A stretch of 64,000 nt of DNA from Ciona savignyi (GCA_000149265.1 CH003417.1:41783-105782), one strand, 5' to 3'; positions 22,800 through 37,700 are shown, counted from the first letter of the stretch. Translations and numbers: made by a program. Notes: generated by a model from the letters alone, not told the origin.

Positions 22800-25700
22800 C
22801 TGGAACGAAAGATTTAAGCTTTAATTGTACGGTCGTGTGGCCGAATCGTTAACGTATGTCTACGTATAGGGGTATACATAGTTTTTAAATGTATAGCTTT
22901 GTATTTATTTTCTTTAGTTTCCTATTACCCCTTAGTTAACCGATAACACTAGTATGACATGTTTGTCAATTAGTTAACTAATGATGGTCATAGTTTAAAT
23001 GAAAAATTTAACACAATTTAATTAGACACAGAATCCAATTTGAAAACGGACCTGGTGACAGGCGCATCACTGGTTCGCAACCCTGCCCAGTAGAAAGTAC
23101 GTTTTCGCCTTCTGGTATTACGCTCTGTGTTATATTGCACTCACCGGTCGCTTGCTGTACTGCCGCAGCTATCCGGGCCGAAAACACCGCTTCGAACGTG
23201 GTGGGTGTGGGGTAGGTCGGGGTGCTTCCCCCGCTCGCCGGGGGCGGGCTGTCGGCGGGTATTTCCCCTCCACTGGTCGGGGGTGAAGCGGTTTGCGGCG
23301 ACGTCATGGGCATGTCATTGTCTGGAAAAAATTGATCAGTAAGGCGCGTTTTTAAGATGTATTATTGGAACGTATACGAGAATGGCCAATATGGACGGGA
23401 TGCAGTGAAGTCATTAGACAAAGGGGTAATAGATGTCAAATAGGTACCGACCAATATTGTCGTAAATTTCCTGGCATTAGGAAAGAAAATGCCATTAAAT
23501 ACTCCTAATTAACACTTAGTGTACAATTTTCACTTTATCACCTGTATTTCGACTATAGCGCTCCTTTCGGGTTTAGTAATAATAAACATTATAATAAAAA
23601 TCTGCAAAAAAAACATTAACAAAAACCACTTTCACGCGCCATACCGTTGTTGGGAACGTCGTGACCGTAGTTTTGCTGCAACAAAACGACTTTGGCTTGG
23701 AGGGCTTTCGTCAGATGCTTTTCCTTACTCAGTCTCCGCAGAGTGTCGGCTGTGTAGAAATAATCGTTGAGAGATTGTTATTTTGGAGCGGGGGTCGTGT
23801 GGTTAACGCGACCGATACCGACTTACATACGAAACGGCCTTAGGAACGAGCACATTATGGGTTCGAAAGTTATCCCGGCAAAAAAATACTTTTTGGGACG
23901 AGGAACGGTTTGTGGTCAAATAGTTAACGCGGTTTATTCATATATATCGATTTCAAAGTAAAAATGCCTTGGTGACGAATACGTCATTGGTTTAAAACTT
24001 AGCCCAGTAATAAAAAAACGTTTTTAAAATGTCATCAGTAAAAAGAGAGTATCCATTTTGTTTCTGTATATGAATGGATTAAGCGATCGTTTGACCACAC
24101 AGCCGTCACAAAACCCACCCGTAGTTCTCAAAATAGGTCGGTTAAGGTTGCCAAACCAAATCCTGGGAAAAGTAGAGACTGCTGTGTCGCCCACTAAATC
24201 GGTATTTTGCGGCAAAAACAAGCCGAGTCCTTTCGAAGAATCGAGAAAGAAATTTCTCCACTGAGATTACGCGAATGACATGAAATTTTTGCGGTAATTT
24301 GCTTCCCTCGCGGCAATGCCAGGCCCGTATATTTGCACACAAACAATCGTTGGGGGAATTGTGCATTTTAAATTTCGACCGAGAACAGTAAGCGCTATAT
24401 CGGTCGGCGACCGTCACGTATCCCGAAATTAATTATACGCTTGGTCTATTCGGCGGGTTCTGCCGAGTCTTTTCGCCAAAAATCTGCGGCAAAATCTTGG
24501 GTGAAGAGTTAAGCGTCGTTTCCTCGAGTTGGCCGCGTAAACAATGCGGTATTATGACGCGATAACACCTTAAATCTCTCACCCAAGCCGAGTTTACAGG
24601 CAAGAACCTAAACACGAATGGATTGGTAAATCGGTCCGTGTGTTTACATACGAACGCATATAGTATACAAAACGACGATAAAACCTTATAAATCTATATT
24701 ATAAACAAATTATAACGACGATAAACGCTTATTATTCCAAACAATCCTACTAAGAACCCAAACTTTTGAAACATGATGTTTTAATTGACCTTTGATAAAA
24801 GCTTAATGCCCGAATTGCTGTGTATGCTACCGACGGTTTTGATATTCTTATAACTACGTCATCAAATATGACGTCATCGTCCAAGCGCGCGAGGATAAAC
24901 TTCGAGTTTTAGAAGATGTATCCGTAGTGGTCGGCTATTTGTTGCCAAAACCGAGCTAAAATAAATACGACAAGTCCCAAGCTACGTAAAATGGGGGAGC
25001 TAATTAATAACGTAACTTGAAAATATACGATTTCTATCTCGGTCTGCCATTTTTCGGCCGATTATTTTTTATCAAAACATCGAAAAACGTTAATCCGATT
25101 TAAGCTGCCCGAGGATTGAGCTAATATAAAAACGAATGTTCGATAATTCTTGGTTGTTTATATGCGGTCTTACCTTGTTTAATTCCTATATTAACGGGGC
25201 AGTTTTAGTGCATTTTTTCAATATGTTGTCTGACGAAAACATCCGGTAAAAGACTGTATATTCGAGCTTTATTAAGACATAAACGCATTGACTTGGAAAT
25301 AATTCCATTTTTTTAGTGGAAATTTAAAAAAAGCTTTTCTTTTAGATAACATTATGGCCAAAATATTAAAAAAATATATTGAATATATAAGTTACTAAAG
25401 ACGTTATATAGAGCAAAATTTTTACGTTTACTGCAAAGTGGTAATCGCATAAAAAGAAGAAAAAAATCCGGTCAATTTTTTTACATAAACATTTCGGCTG
25501 ATTGGTTTAAATTCAATTTTTATTTTTTAATTTAATTTTTTAATTCAAGCTTTTTTAGCGGTAATATATTAAAATTGTGCATAAACAATAAACTAACTAG
25601 AATTTGTCTTTAAAAACCAATTAAATTGGTTTAATTGTAATGATTTAGCAGTTTATCTAAATAACTGTGCCGAAATCACCAATAAATAGACTCAGGATTG

Positions 25701-28700
25701 TATAGTATTTGACCTAAAACCGCGTGTAAGAATATTTTGACTTCCATAGCAATCGATTATATCGCCAGTTTGAATTGTTTAGTTTTTTGTCTTGAAACGT
25801 TCAGGCCAATTACATCGGAAAGCATTTTATTCTGACACCGGTAGTTTGAATTACGAGGCGTCGAATTTTATTGTTAATGGGCGTGTCTTGGAAATGGTAC
25901 TGAAAGCGGGATATTTCGACAGGCCGCATTCATTTCGAGAAAGCCCAACAAACCGACAGTGACCGATCATTTGGCCGGTTCTGATCCGAGGCAAAATTAG
26001 CCCAAACTGCAGGGTCGAAAATAGTTAAAATGCGCTCAGCCGAAAAGTCAAATATTTACAGCAAAAAGGCAGCAGTCAGATAAAAGGTTTATTTGTTGTC
26101 TAATTTTGTGGCGACACAGTAGGCTTTGTTCGCTAACAAGGTCCGTTTATCTCCTGGCTTAAGTAAATACGACTAACTTGACCAACCTTGCAACCTTTCG
26201 CTTTCGAGAAGTTTTTTCTCGTTTTCTTCACGCAATTCTCTTTCCTGCCTGACTTTCAGCTTCAATTCGGCTGCGAAAATAAAGAATATTTAGTAAAATC
26301 AATAAAAAACAAATTTGCCATTAACCCGTTGATTCAAAGATAAAAAATAATGAAAAATGTTTAAATTTTATTAACTGAAAAAACAAGCTTTTTGGGGGAG
26401 TGTTGATTACGTAGGGATTACCATTTTCACTGCAATTGTTGGAATATTAATAATTTAAACTACGACGTGATCATTTTATTCAGTTAAAAATAAAATTGCA
26501 AAATAATTAATTTTTCATGATTGCTAATGTTTATTTATTTACGCAACCCAATTACGAATTTAAAAATGAAAATAATTCATTGAGACTACATTTTTACCTA
26601 ATCTTGGCAATTTCCTGTGGACCATTTAAAATGCACAAACGATCCAGCGGTTTCCCAAAATGTCAACACAAATTACGCACACTTTAAAAAACGATTACTG
26701 TCAATTATCGGGCCAGATTTTTTTGGCAAATAGCCAGGATTCTTCTGTGGAACGCGAAAGGTTTAAATGTAACCTACACCCTTTGAACGCGGTGGGGTAT
26801 GTTGTTCGACTAAAAAACGACATGTTTTTGTTTGTTTTGGAGACTTACGTACTTATTTCAATGGAAGAACGTTTATTTTCATGAAAGCACACTTCTTTTC
26901 ATGGAAGCACACTTCTTTTCATGGAAGCATACTTATTTTCATGGAAGCACACTTCTTTTCATGGAAGCACACTTATTTTTATAAAAGCACGTACTTAATT
27001 TTGGAGATTTACGTACTTTGTTTTGGAGATTTACGTACTTATTTCAATGGAAGCACGTTTATTTTCATGGAAGCAAACTTATTTTCATGAAAGTACACTT
27101 ATTTTCATAAAAGCACACTTATTTTCATGGAAGCACACTTATTTTCATAAAAGTACACTTATTTTCATGAAAGTACACTTATTTTCATGGAAGCAAACTG
27201 ATTTTCATAAAAGCACACTTATTTTCATAAAAGTACACTTATTTTCATGAAAGTACACTTATTTTCATGGAAGCACACTTATTTTCATAAAAGCACGTAC
27301 TTATTTCAATGGAGGCGCGTTTCTCTTGCAAGCACGCGTTGTCGGCGGCGACTTTGAGAAGTCCCTGGATGTTGCGGAGGAGATTCTGCATCTTCCCGCT
27401 CTCCTGCGCGCTGCCGACGTGCTGCCTGGAGGAGTCGGCGTCTCTCGCGGATTCCCGGAAGACTTCCGGGTAGTCGTTCTTCGCCTCGTGTTTGTAATCT
27501 GCAAATTAAGAGGGTCATTAAAATCGATTTTTTCAAAAAACGCCGAAGTTGCTATATTTTTTTTAAATATACTAAAGTTACTATTTTCTGTAAAAAAAGT
27601 TATGTATAGTTATTTTCGAAAACTAAAGCTAGGTGGGTGTGCTTTCGTGTTTATGTTCATATAAACTGGTTAAAGGTGATCAAAATCGATTTTTATTAAA
27701 ATTCAAGCACTGGGGGGGGGTGGTGCTTTCGTGTTTACATTTAAACTAGATAGGGGTTCTTTAGGTACGGTGGTGTGGCCGAATGTTTAACCCGACCGAT
27801 TCATATACAGACTCCTATACAAAAAAACGGTCCAAGTGACGAGCCCATCATGGGTTCGAAACTTAAAAAAACGATAAAAATACAGGGTGCTTTAGTATAT
27901 TTACGTTTATACAAACTAGTTAGGAGGTGGTGTTTTGGTGTTTACATTTATGTTCAGGATGAGGAAACGCCTATGTTTCTTAGAATACCACAACCCAAAA
28001 ATCCGATTGCTTTAGTTACTATCACTGTGTTTGTATACAACATATATAAACATTTATTTTGTTTTTGTTCAGCCCACAACAAAACGTTCATGCAACGCCT
28101 GTTAGATGGCTTACTGCCCAAAGGACACGTGCGACTGGTAAGCTGCTGATATCGTCTTGTATGGTCGTGTGGCCGTTTTTTTGTTTTACCGGGCTCAGTT
28201 TTGAACCCATGACCGTACCGAGTGGCCAAATTATAAACGCGACCTATACATTTACCGATTTACATAGAAAAACAGTCTTAACAACGAGCCCATTATGGGT
28301 TCGAAACTAAGTCTATTAAAAAGGAAAAGAAGATGGATTCGACTTTTAGGCTAACAGCCCAGCGCGCTTTCTCCCTAATACAGTCCAATATGGCATGAAC
28401 AAATAATCACCTAATGAAGGGAAAGAGAGAGGGAGAAAAAGTGTTCACCAAAAGTATGCAAACTTATTATAACCGTGACCCCAACACTAATCCCAACCCC
28501 ACAACTAAGCCTACCTCTAAGCACCCCTAACACTAACCCTAATACCATAATCTTCAATTTAGTGAGTAGTTTCACTCCTTCCCTACTTTCTCCTTTCGCT
28601 TCTTTAGTTTTCCCTAACAAATATACAATAGTATACCAACATAATTACTATTCCACGTCCGTGATTAAAGAAGCATTATTAGAATGTGGCATCGGATAAA

Positions 28701-31700
28701 TTAACACTATTTGCAATTTGAAATTGAAACGATATAGAGTTGTAGGTGCTAAATGTTGGGACCAATGTGTTACTGTGCAGACGATTTAACCCTCTAATAT
28801 TTTACTGGGCAGAAGATTTACCTCTGCTCCTAAACTTTAACTCATACACGATTTCGGAAAGGAATTTTGCTCGGGAACTTACGTTGCAAAATTGACACAA
28901 CCAAGGTTTAAAAATTAGCTGTTTTGATTAGATTTTAAAACCATTAATTTAAGGGTTCGTATTTTTAATGTTTGTAAAAGTGACTAATGCATATTCTTTA
29001 CTTGGATGTTGTCTTTAGTTTGTATGTCTGCAGTATGCGATTCTTTTGTTGAGTTACTAACTAACTTATTTTGTTTGTGTCACAGCGTACAGTTATTAAT
29101 TTAATTAAACTTAAATAAAGTCGAAATTCATCGCAGTGATCTCTTGAAAATGTTTTTAAATCAAATATGCAAATCGAAGTCTTAATTTTGATTTCTAAGA
29201 AAAAAAACACAACAGCCTTGTAAATTATACGTAAAAACTGCCTTAGGCTGTTATAAACTGTTACAAAATATATAAACCGTTGGTATTCCGATCTGCAGTT
29301 TAAATTCGTGTTTTTGATTTTCGATGGCTTCAAAACCATTTGCAAAAATTACTTTTCAAGCTTTGTAAGCGACGGATTGTCATTCCCGCATTTCGACGAG
29401 TTAACATCGCCTTTGAACATTTCCAGAACCCAACAAATTGACTGCTTGATCTCAAAAGGGGCAATTACAGACGCTCGTGTTATTTTTAGAACGAAACAGG
29501 CAAATAAATCCCTTGCGAACTAGAAACAAAAACTCTGAAACTCTATCCGCTTGATGCGCACGCGGGCGTAATCGAAAAAGTAAACAGAATGACGTCATCC
29601 GAAATCCGCGTCAACTCGCGCGCGACCGGTCACCACGTGACGCAATTATTTACGCCACGTGATTAGTCGGCTACAAGGCGAAGTTGTGACGTCACGAAAA
29701 TTGGCGACGCACTCGTCCGTCCCCGCAAAGGGTGGGTAATCCGGAGTCTTCTAGTTCTTCCAACTTCAAAGACACGATTTTCTGCAAATAATCCGACGCG
29801 GAATGATGATTGGCCAGTAGGATTCATTTCAAACTAAAATCCGTCGAATTTATTCGCGTTTTTAAAACCGCTTTCGCTCATTTTCGCTGCTTAGGGCATA
29901 ACTCCCCCGAATTAGCGTTTCGGGCCGCTCTCTTTGTGACGTCACGGCATCGAAATCGAACGAGGAAGACGGGCGGTCACGTGACAGATATTCTGAAAGC
30001 ATTGCAAAGGACAAACGCAACGACGCATTGGAGTTTCCCGTTCTTTTCAAACGAGGCAATCAACAATACATAATCACCTTTGCAGTACCGAAATCGTGCA
30101 TTGAGCAACCGTGAAATAAAGACCTCATTATTCAAAACGATCACAATGCCGTAAAAGCGAGAAACTCCCGAGCCTGCAGTGACGCGCCATTGTGTATGGG
30201 ATTCGTTTCTTCAGATAAACTCTTACTCTCGGCTAAGACAAATGGTTTCATATGGCGCGCAAAGGAAGGAAGTAGCGAATGGGAAATTCCTTTCACGTTT
30301 TTAATGCATTGTTTTCGTTGTGCATGCATATGTTTGAAAGGGGGGAAAGTAACGACTTTTCCTGCATTGCAAAACGCGCGCTGATAAATCGTGTTTAGGT
30401 TTAAATGCACCATATATCGTCATCTCCTGATATAGCCAGCCGCTGTACAACCGCTTTATAGTAGGAACCAGTCTAGGATTCCGCTAATTATTTAGATATT
30501 CCGCTAATTTTTTTTATCACGCTAATTTTTCCGGATTCCGCTAAATTTGTTACGGGTCAAGGTTTAATTTTTCCCTTGGACTGTTTTTTTTTATATATAA
30601 TTATGGGTCCCATTTGGAAATATTGGACACATTGTTTTTGTCCATTTTTTGTTACGTATCGGTCGCGTTAACCATTCGGCTACACAGTACTACAGAATTC
30701 CGCAAATGGAAATGCCCGTTTTACCCTGTTTCCCACATGCTAAGTTGTTCTTTGAAAAGGCGAAGACAGAAGGACAGTTTAATTAAAATACTTGCAATTA
30801 TAAAACGAGCGCTCGGCCTCCCTAGAACGCTGTGAGATAAAACACATGTGTTCATCACTCGTCGAGTGGATTCCGCAAATTCTCCGTATTGCTACTTTAA
30901 TAAACAGATAAAAATTCAAAGCGTGCGCAATATTGAGCCCGCTTAGACATCTTAGCAGAGCCAGATTCGACCATTTATAACTCCTCTAAAAAGACTGCCG
31001 ACTTTACATTGCGCAGACGACTTGTAAAACCGCCTACAGCTGCTGCGTTTTACGGCCGATTTTGAAACACGAACCTTGCGAATCCTTCAACGCGTCTTTG
31101 CTGTCAAAAGAACTGCCAAGTCCGCTGGTCTCAGCGTTCTGACTTTCGTGGATCGACCCTACACTGCTGGTGGGTGAGGTACGGCCATCGCTGCCTATCC
31201 CGTTGCTTACAGCGTTCTGGTAACTTCTGCGGACGCAAAAGTAGGGTTACAGTTCTATTGAACCAGTGTCGTACACATAGTACTAAAACACTATCACATC
31301 GTATTGGTAACTTCTGCAGACGTAAAAGTAGGGTAAAGATCAATGGACCAGTTACGTACACACAGCACTAAACCACTATCATATCGTTCTGGTAACTTCT
31401 GCAGACGCAAAAGTAGGGTTAAAGACCAATCAATTGTTTATTGCTTAAAGTAGACTTACCGTGGAGTGTGTACTTCTTCGTCCGAGTCCTTGTCATGATG
31501 CATTCCTTGAGAGTTAGCCTGTGTGACGACATAATGGTACTTGTATGTGTGCTAGTAAGGAAACTTTTGCATTTAAAGATTTTAACTGATATTCCACTAA
31601 ATTAAAACTACTGGGAGCCGCAAATCTAAATCCAAAATCTAATGATATTTTTACAATAAAAGGAAAACAGCATTGTATGCGATAAAGAGACGAGTTTTTT

Positions 31701-34700
31701 CTGTTTATTTCACTTATGCAGATGTATTAAACTTATTAAGCACTCGCTACAGTAGTAAAAAATGAGTAAGAGTCGCAAAACGGACGATAAAAGAGCCTCC
31801 GCAGGATTGCCGACCCCTGAGCGAGAGGTTTAAAGTACTCTACTTAGAATTAAAGGCTTTATCTTGTTGAAAATACCTTTTAAAGTATTATGCAGTAGGC
31901 GTGTTTTATACGCCACGCTACATATAAGGTAGTTTTGGACGTTTGGTTTTTGCTTGGTTGGGTAAGACACAGAGCATAAACAGCACTGGATACAGTGATT
32001 AACAGACCTAGGGTAAACTGACTTACCCTGACTGCTGATTGGACGATATTCGGGTGCAAAGAGCTCCCACCAGCGGCTATTTGTGCGGCGGCTGCAGCAG
32101 CAGCAGCGGACGACATAGCGCCTCCAGCGGCGTGCGATTGGGCAAGCTGCAGGAAAAGAACAGAGTTGTAAACTTTCCTACAAAATCACGTCATAAAAAT
32201 CGCGTTTTCTTGCAAAATCGTCTAACACTAACTACCTTCAGCACTAAACTAGACATAACTAACTATTTTCCAGCACTAAACTAGACAGCACTAACTGTTT
32301 TCCAGCACTAAAGTAGACATCACTAACTATTTTCCAGCACTAAACTAGACACCACTAACTATTTTCTAGTCACTAAATTAGATTTTAGATAATGGTGGTA
32401 GATTTTTGCCAAAATATTAATCATAGCAAACCGGACTTGCTGTCCACCTATTTAGTAGTCTAGTAGAAAAAAATGTTAATGTCCACCTGGTTTATGTGGT
32501 TCAACATCGCCATGGACGTCGGCGGGATTCCAGAAGGGAACAGTGAGGGGTGTGACATCATAATGAACGGCGCCAACGCTGGGTTTAGCTGTTGAGGGTC
32601 GAGCCCGTTATGGAGGCCGGAAGTCGCTTGCTGATATTGATGACGCAGTGCCTGTAGACGGAGGAGGGAACAATAAGGCATCGAAAACCGCTGACACGAC
32701 ACCAAATTGTCAGCGGTAATTCTAAGAATCAACAAACGCATCTACAGCATTGTTTTATGCTATAAATACACCTAAAGGACAGACTTGTTGACTAATATGA
32801 TGACATAATAATGAGCTTTGTGACGCGAGAAACGTGGACCTTGTACGATTTTCGTTCTAGTCGCAGGTTATAAGAAACACATAGAAAACGAAACGACTTG
32901 ATTTTAATAACATTAAGTCGGATGAACGACTCTTACCTGCAAATACGCGAAATTAGCTGAGGGGTTGTGCATATCTGGTGTCAAGGAGTTTGAGACACCT
33001 GAATGCTCTTTGTCGTCGTCTTTAGGACTCCCGCTACCTAAAAGAAGAAGAAATTCAGTACAGTACAACTATTTTTAGAAAACCAGTTTATTTGGTTTTG
33101 CAAAGTTCCCATACGATCGGTTCATTTGAATGGTATTGGACAGATTTCCGTTGAAATCAATTCCACTGACATAATTAATCTTTTTTGCTGAAAAACGGCT
33201 CGTTTCAGCTGAATGGCGGGCGACGAAATGTGAATAAACATTATAAAAGTCCAATTTAAATTGGAAATAGCTTAAAAAGTCAGGGTTGTTCAGTCGCACT
33301 TGAAAATACGCCTTATTTTGAATCGGAATAGTCCAAATCAAAACATAATAAAGTTTGTATTTCGAAATCGAGAGAACAGGTGTGGTGGTCCAAAACCTGT
33401 TAAAGCGCGCCACTTGCCAAGGGGAAAATCTAAATTAAATTATATCTTGTAACATCTGCTGTTTTACGGGGTTACTAGTACAAGTATCCAACTTATATGA
33501 TTACACAACCCGGCGTACTTAATAACAATTCGGCGGCTTTAAAGTCGGTTTACGAGAGTAGAGAATCCGTCACAATGAGGTATTGTGATGTCAAATTCAA
33601 GAAATGACGTAATGGCGAAATACCTAAGGAGTAAAGCTGGGCAATGCTTCGATTATAAGCTTGGAAAAGAAAAGGAGTTGATCATAGACAACACAGCACC
33701 TCAATACTGCATATGCGTTGACGCAAGTGGTAGCCTACTGAACTCGCAAGTCTTGCAAAGTTACTTTAAAAACCTGGACCATATCTTTTTTTCTATCATT
33801 ATCGCCTAATTTCCATATTAGTTTTTAGAATGTTTTAGCATTTTGACACCTGCTAATTCGGACTGTTCGGCAAAATATGTTGATTGCGCCGTTGTTTGGA
33901 TATCTGACATCGGTTTTTCAATTTTTATTTAAATCTAATGCCATTTCAATAGATCCGAGTCCATTTTCCATGAGAATAGAGCATTGGCACGAGCCTATTT
34001 GTCATTCTTAGCCAAACGCGTAATTAAATCGAATTTCGGGATTGAATTAAATCGTGGGGAGCATCGAAAACCGCTCAATCGAACAGGCTTATTGCTTCAG
34101 AGGTCACGGCCGAGAGAGTGCAATTGATGATGTCAGAACGGCCTTTATTGGTACACGTCACAATGGGCGCTGTGACGTGTCTTTGTTTCGGCGGCAATGC
34201 GTTTCAATTTAGTTCTGCTGGGCGTGGAATCGGAATTGACTGGGATGGAGTTTAAATGATGACCTGTAAATGCGCGCCGGGGTGGATCGGATATGGAGTG
34301 GTTTATTTATAGGTCGCATAATGTATGGATTTGTAAGATAGTCTGGGCAAATACATAAAAATAAATAAACTATATCGGCTTCAGTTTTGCTCAGAATCGC
34401 TTATGATTGTTTTTTTATAGCGTACACAAGAGTAAACGTAACAACCGTGACGCGCTTATGCAAGTTTTTTAATTCCAGAACGGTCCCGTACCGAAGCCCC
34501 CTCTATGTAAACACCCTGTAAATAGGGGTGGGTCGAACCCTTAGGTTTAACCAAATTTACACGTGCGGATATTGCAGTTAATTTTTTTTCTGGTCTCAGT
34601 GTCGAACCCGTTATTGTCTCTTTGCTAAAACCGATTTTTCTATATAAGTCGCTATATGTATCGGTCGCGTTAACCATTCAGCCACACGACCGTAGCAGTC

Positions 34701-37700
34701 AAACTTACACTTATGGATAGTGCAGTAAAACAGTTTGCTGAAAGCGCACGCTGTATAAGCTACACGCCTTGTTCACCACGGTTTATTAATTACGGTGCAT
34801 AATCGACTGGTTAAACAGTTATAAAGGAAACGGCGGGCAGGCGGCGTATTTACCGAAACCGTTTATCACTCAGCGGCGCAAATAAGTTTACTGGGTGAAA
34901 ATTTATCGCAGTACAAATAGAGGCAAGGAATTAACGGCGCGCCAATGGAGTAAAGCGGACCGCTTGCCCTTTATATTTGATACAAAACTTGGTACAATGT
35001 TATCTTGCGTCGGCTTCATATTTGCCAATCCACTTCGGCGGAGATAAAGCACGCTTAATGCTGATTGGTTAATGAGCAGGTCACGTGGTGGCAAACGACT
35101 GCTGGTGCTGTATGTGTCGTAAATAGATTTGAAAACAAGGAAGAAAGCATAAACCATTAGTACGGATATCCGCTAAGACTCTTATACCAACTGCCAGACA
35201 AACGCGTATATTCGATCGAGTATTTAAGCAAGTGGCGCGGGTAGACAGGTCGGCATTGGTGGTATTTAGAGCCATTTTACATCAAATTTCAGCACGGTTA
35301 CTTTAAAAACACTACTTTGTCCCGACTAATTTGTTAATTTGCTATTTTAAAACGTTTATAACTTAGTTTTTCCAGTCGATTCCAAACATTTTGTTCCATT
35401 TGGACAATTTTGGACAATTTCTCTTCTTTTATCAACGCGCTATAAGTCCAACCTAAAACATGATGTTTATAAGACATATGCGTTGAAATGTGTACATTTG
35501 CAGACAAATTTATCTTGCAGAAGCTGCAATTGCAGAGAAAAGCCCGAAAAACAACATGTCTGCCATCAATTGGGCCTCCGCGATTTATCACCCAGCGTTA
35601 TTATCTTACAATAAGGTGGAAATGAAATATACAACGTCTCGAATCAATCACCAACGCACTGCAAACAAGCCATAAAACGGATGGAATCGCCAGATGTAAG
35701 ATACGTGACTCAAGCCCAAGAAGCTTAGATCTCCGTTTTATGATTATTATTACTAGATTTATTGCCCGCTGGAATCTCAGTTGGCTTAATTTTTAATCTT
35801 CGAGTTGCAGTGGGCTGGGAACAGCAGTGCACTGTAACACTGCAATCGCTTTGTCGAGGGTTGTGAGTTCTGTAGGTATCATTCAACGCCTTTGTATCCG
35901 CGACATATTGATTATGCAGTTGGATTTTTAATCTAAAGTGTCTAATTAGGATCTGTGGTGTCTCTGTGTATCTGGACATACTTGTATTTAATTTTAATTG
36001 AATGCCTTAATTGAATGGCATCATTTTCCAACTAAAAGTAAAGTGTAAATAACTGCTTTGGTGGAATCGCACTACCTGTATAACCGAGCCATTATTGCTT
36101 AATACACCAACCATTAAACCATGTCAACATATCACATTAGTTTTAGGTTTGGCCAACATTACGCATCATGTGCTTGAACTGTAAGCCATTTTCTTTAATA
36201 CGGCCATTTAAATCCGCTAGCTCAACATGTAATTAGAATTGTAGTAGCAATACGATCCTATTTACAGCAGCAGGGTCAATCATGTTCATTTTAAGCGTAA
36301 AGGTGCAATTTCATGATTAATAGTATCACCTACACAGAGAAGTTTGACAACCTTTTGTGATAAGTTAGTTCGAAACATTTTTAAGGAATTTGTCTGTAAA
36401 ATTACATTTAAAACGCCTTTTTTCTATAAGTAACCACTAGAAGGTAAAAATCACAGACACAGTCTATTTAATTACATTAAAACTTTACTTTTGCCAATAA
36501 TAACGACTGGAATGGCTTGTCGAAATCGTAAAGATATGGTCTGATAAATAACCTTTAAACCTTTTTTACCGAAAGCAACGACTTATAGGTTTAAAAACAG
36601 CACAAAAAAAAGGTTTGTTGATCATTAGGGACATCCTTACAGCTAGAAGCGATGTTAAACGCTGCAGATATGTGTTTTATTCGTTGCCATGAGCAGTCTA
36701 GGAAGAATAATCAAGATGGCGGGTTTCCACCACGACTTACTTCGTCGCTCGTGTCCCTGATCGTGAGCAGAATCCATCCGCATTCGCTTGTGGAGCATCG
36801 ATATTTCGTTTTGGTTCATTATCGACTGTGGAAGGAATAATCGGTTTGGATATATTAGATGATGATTTCCAACAACGTGGGAAAATATAGCTGCAATACA
36901 TAGGATAGGATGGGATAATTATGTTTATCCTCGTAAATAGGAAAAACAAGGGGTTTAACACACAGGCAATCGTCAGATTGCCTCGCGCCCACCGTCGGGT
37001 TACCAGAGCTATTGTAGTGTGTTGTGTATGATTCACACGTTCCTTCAATTTAGTAGAACCAATTAATCCGCTGGGTTCAGGCAATGTTCGTTAAGTGCCT
37101 TGCCCAAGGACTCAACCGACTTAGGTAAGTAACTGAGTGTCGTCCGAACGGTTAACAATCCCGACTTAACACGTTGACACTACAGCAGTCTACTATAACA
37201 ATTGTTTTAAATCCAGTTTAGGTGATCTGTAGTTTTTAAATTATTTAAAAACTAAAAGGCTGTGGGTTCCAAACTAGCCGAAAGCTAGTCGGTTGTGTTG
37301 ACCAAAGTACCTACCAGACATAATAAGCGGTTTAATGGTTTAAACTAACTTTGTCTAAAATCTTGTTAGAAACAGCTTGAATGGCGACGTGGGAATACAA
37401 ATTTGGATCTTACTTTACTAAATCAATATTTCTGCACACCGCACGCCACTGTAGAACTTTTATGCCCCACAAGTATTCAAGAAAATGGTCACCAATTGTT
37501 TTTTGAGTCCAGTTATTCATACAAACTTTGTATTTATATTTAAATATTGCAATTAGTTTTTTTTATCGGGTCAAGTTTCGAATCCGTGTTTTACCCGTCA
37601 GTGGTATAGAACCGTTTTAAATAACTATTGTATACAAATCAATCGCGCTAACCATTCGGCCACCTATTCCGAATGTTCTCACGGTACAACGGTCAAGGGT

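Noticed and set aside
24433-24615. Possible extra dach exon on the minus strand (CG-rich patch)
   Set aside because: No acceptor and donor pair gives phase-1 continuity, and exons 13 and 14 already join correctly.
26881-27250. Plus-strand frames of repeated histidine/serine/phenylalanine peptide
   Set aside because: They are translations of the 20-bp minisatellite on the strand opposite dach.
33585-33809. 74-codon plus-strand frame inside a dach intron
   Set aside because: No similarity I recognise, no promoter or poly(A) support; could be chance.
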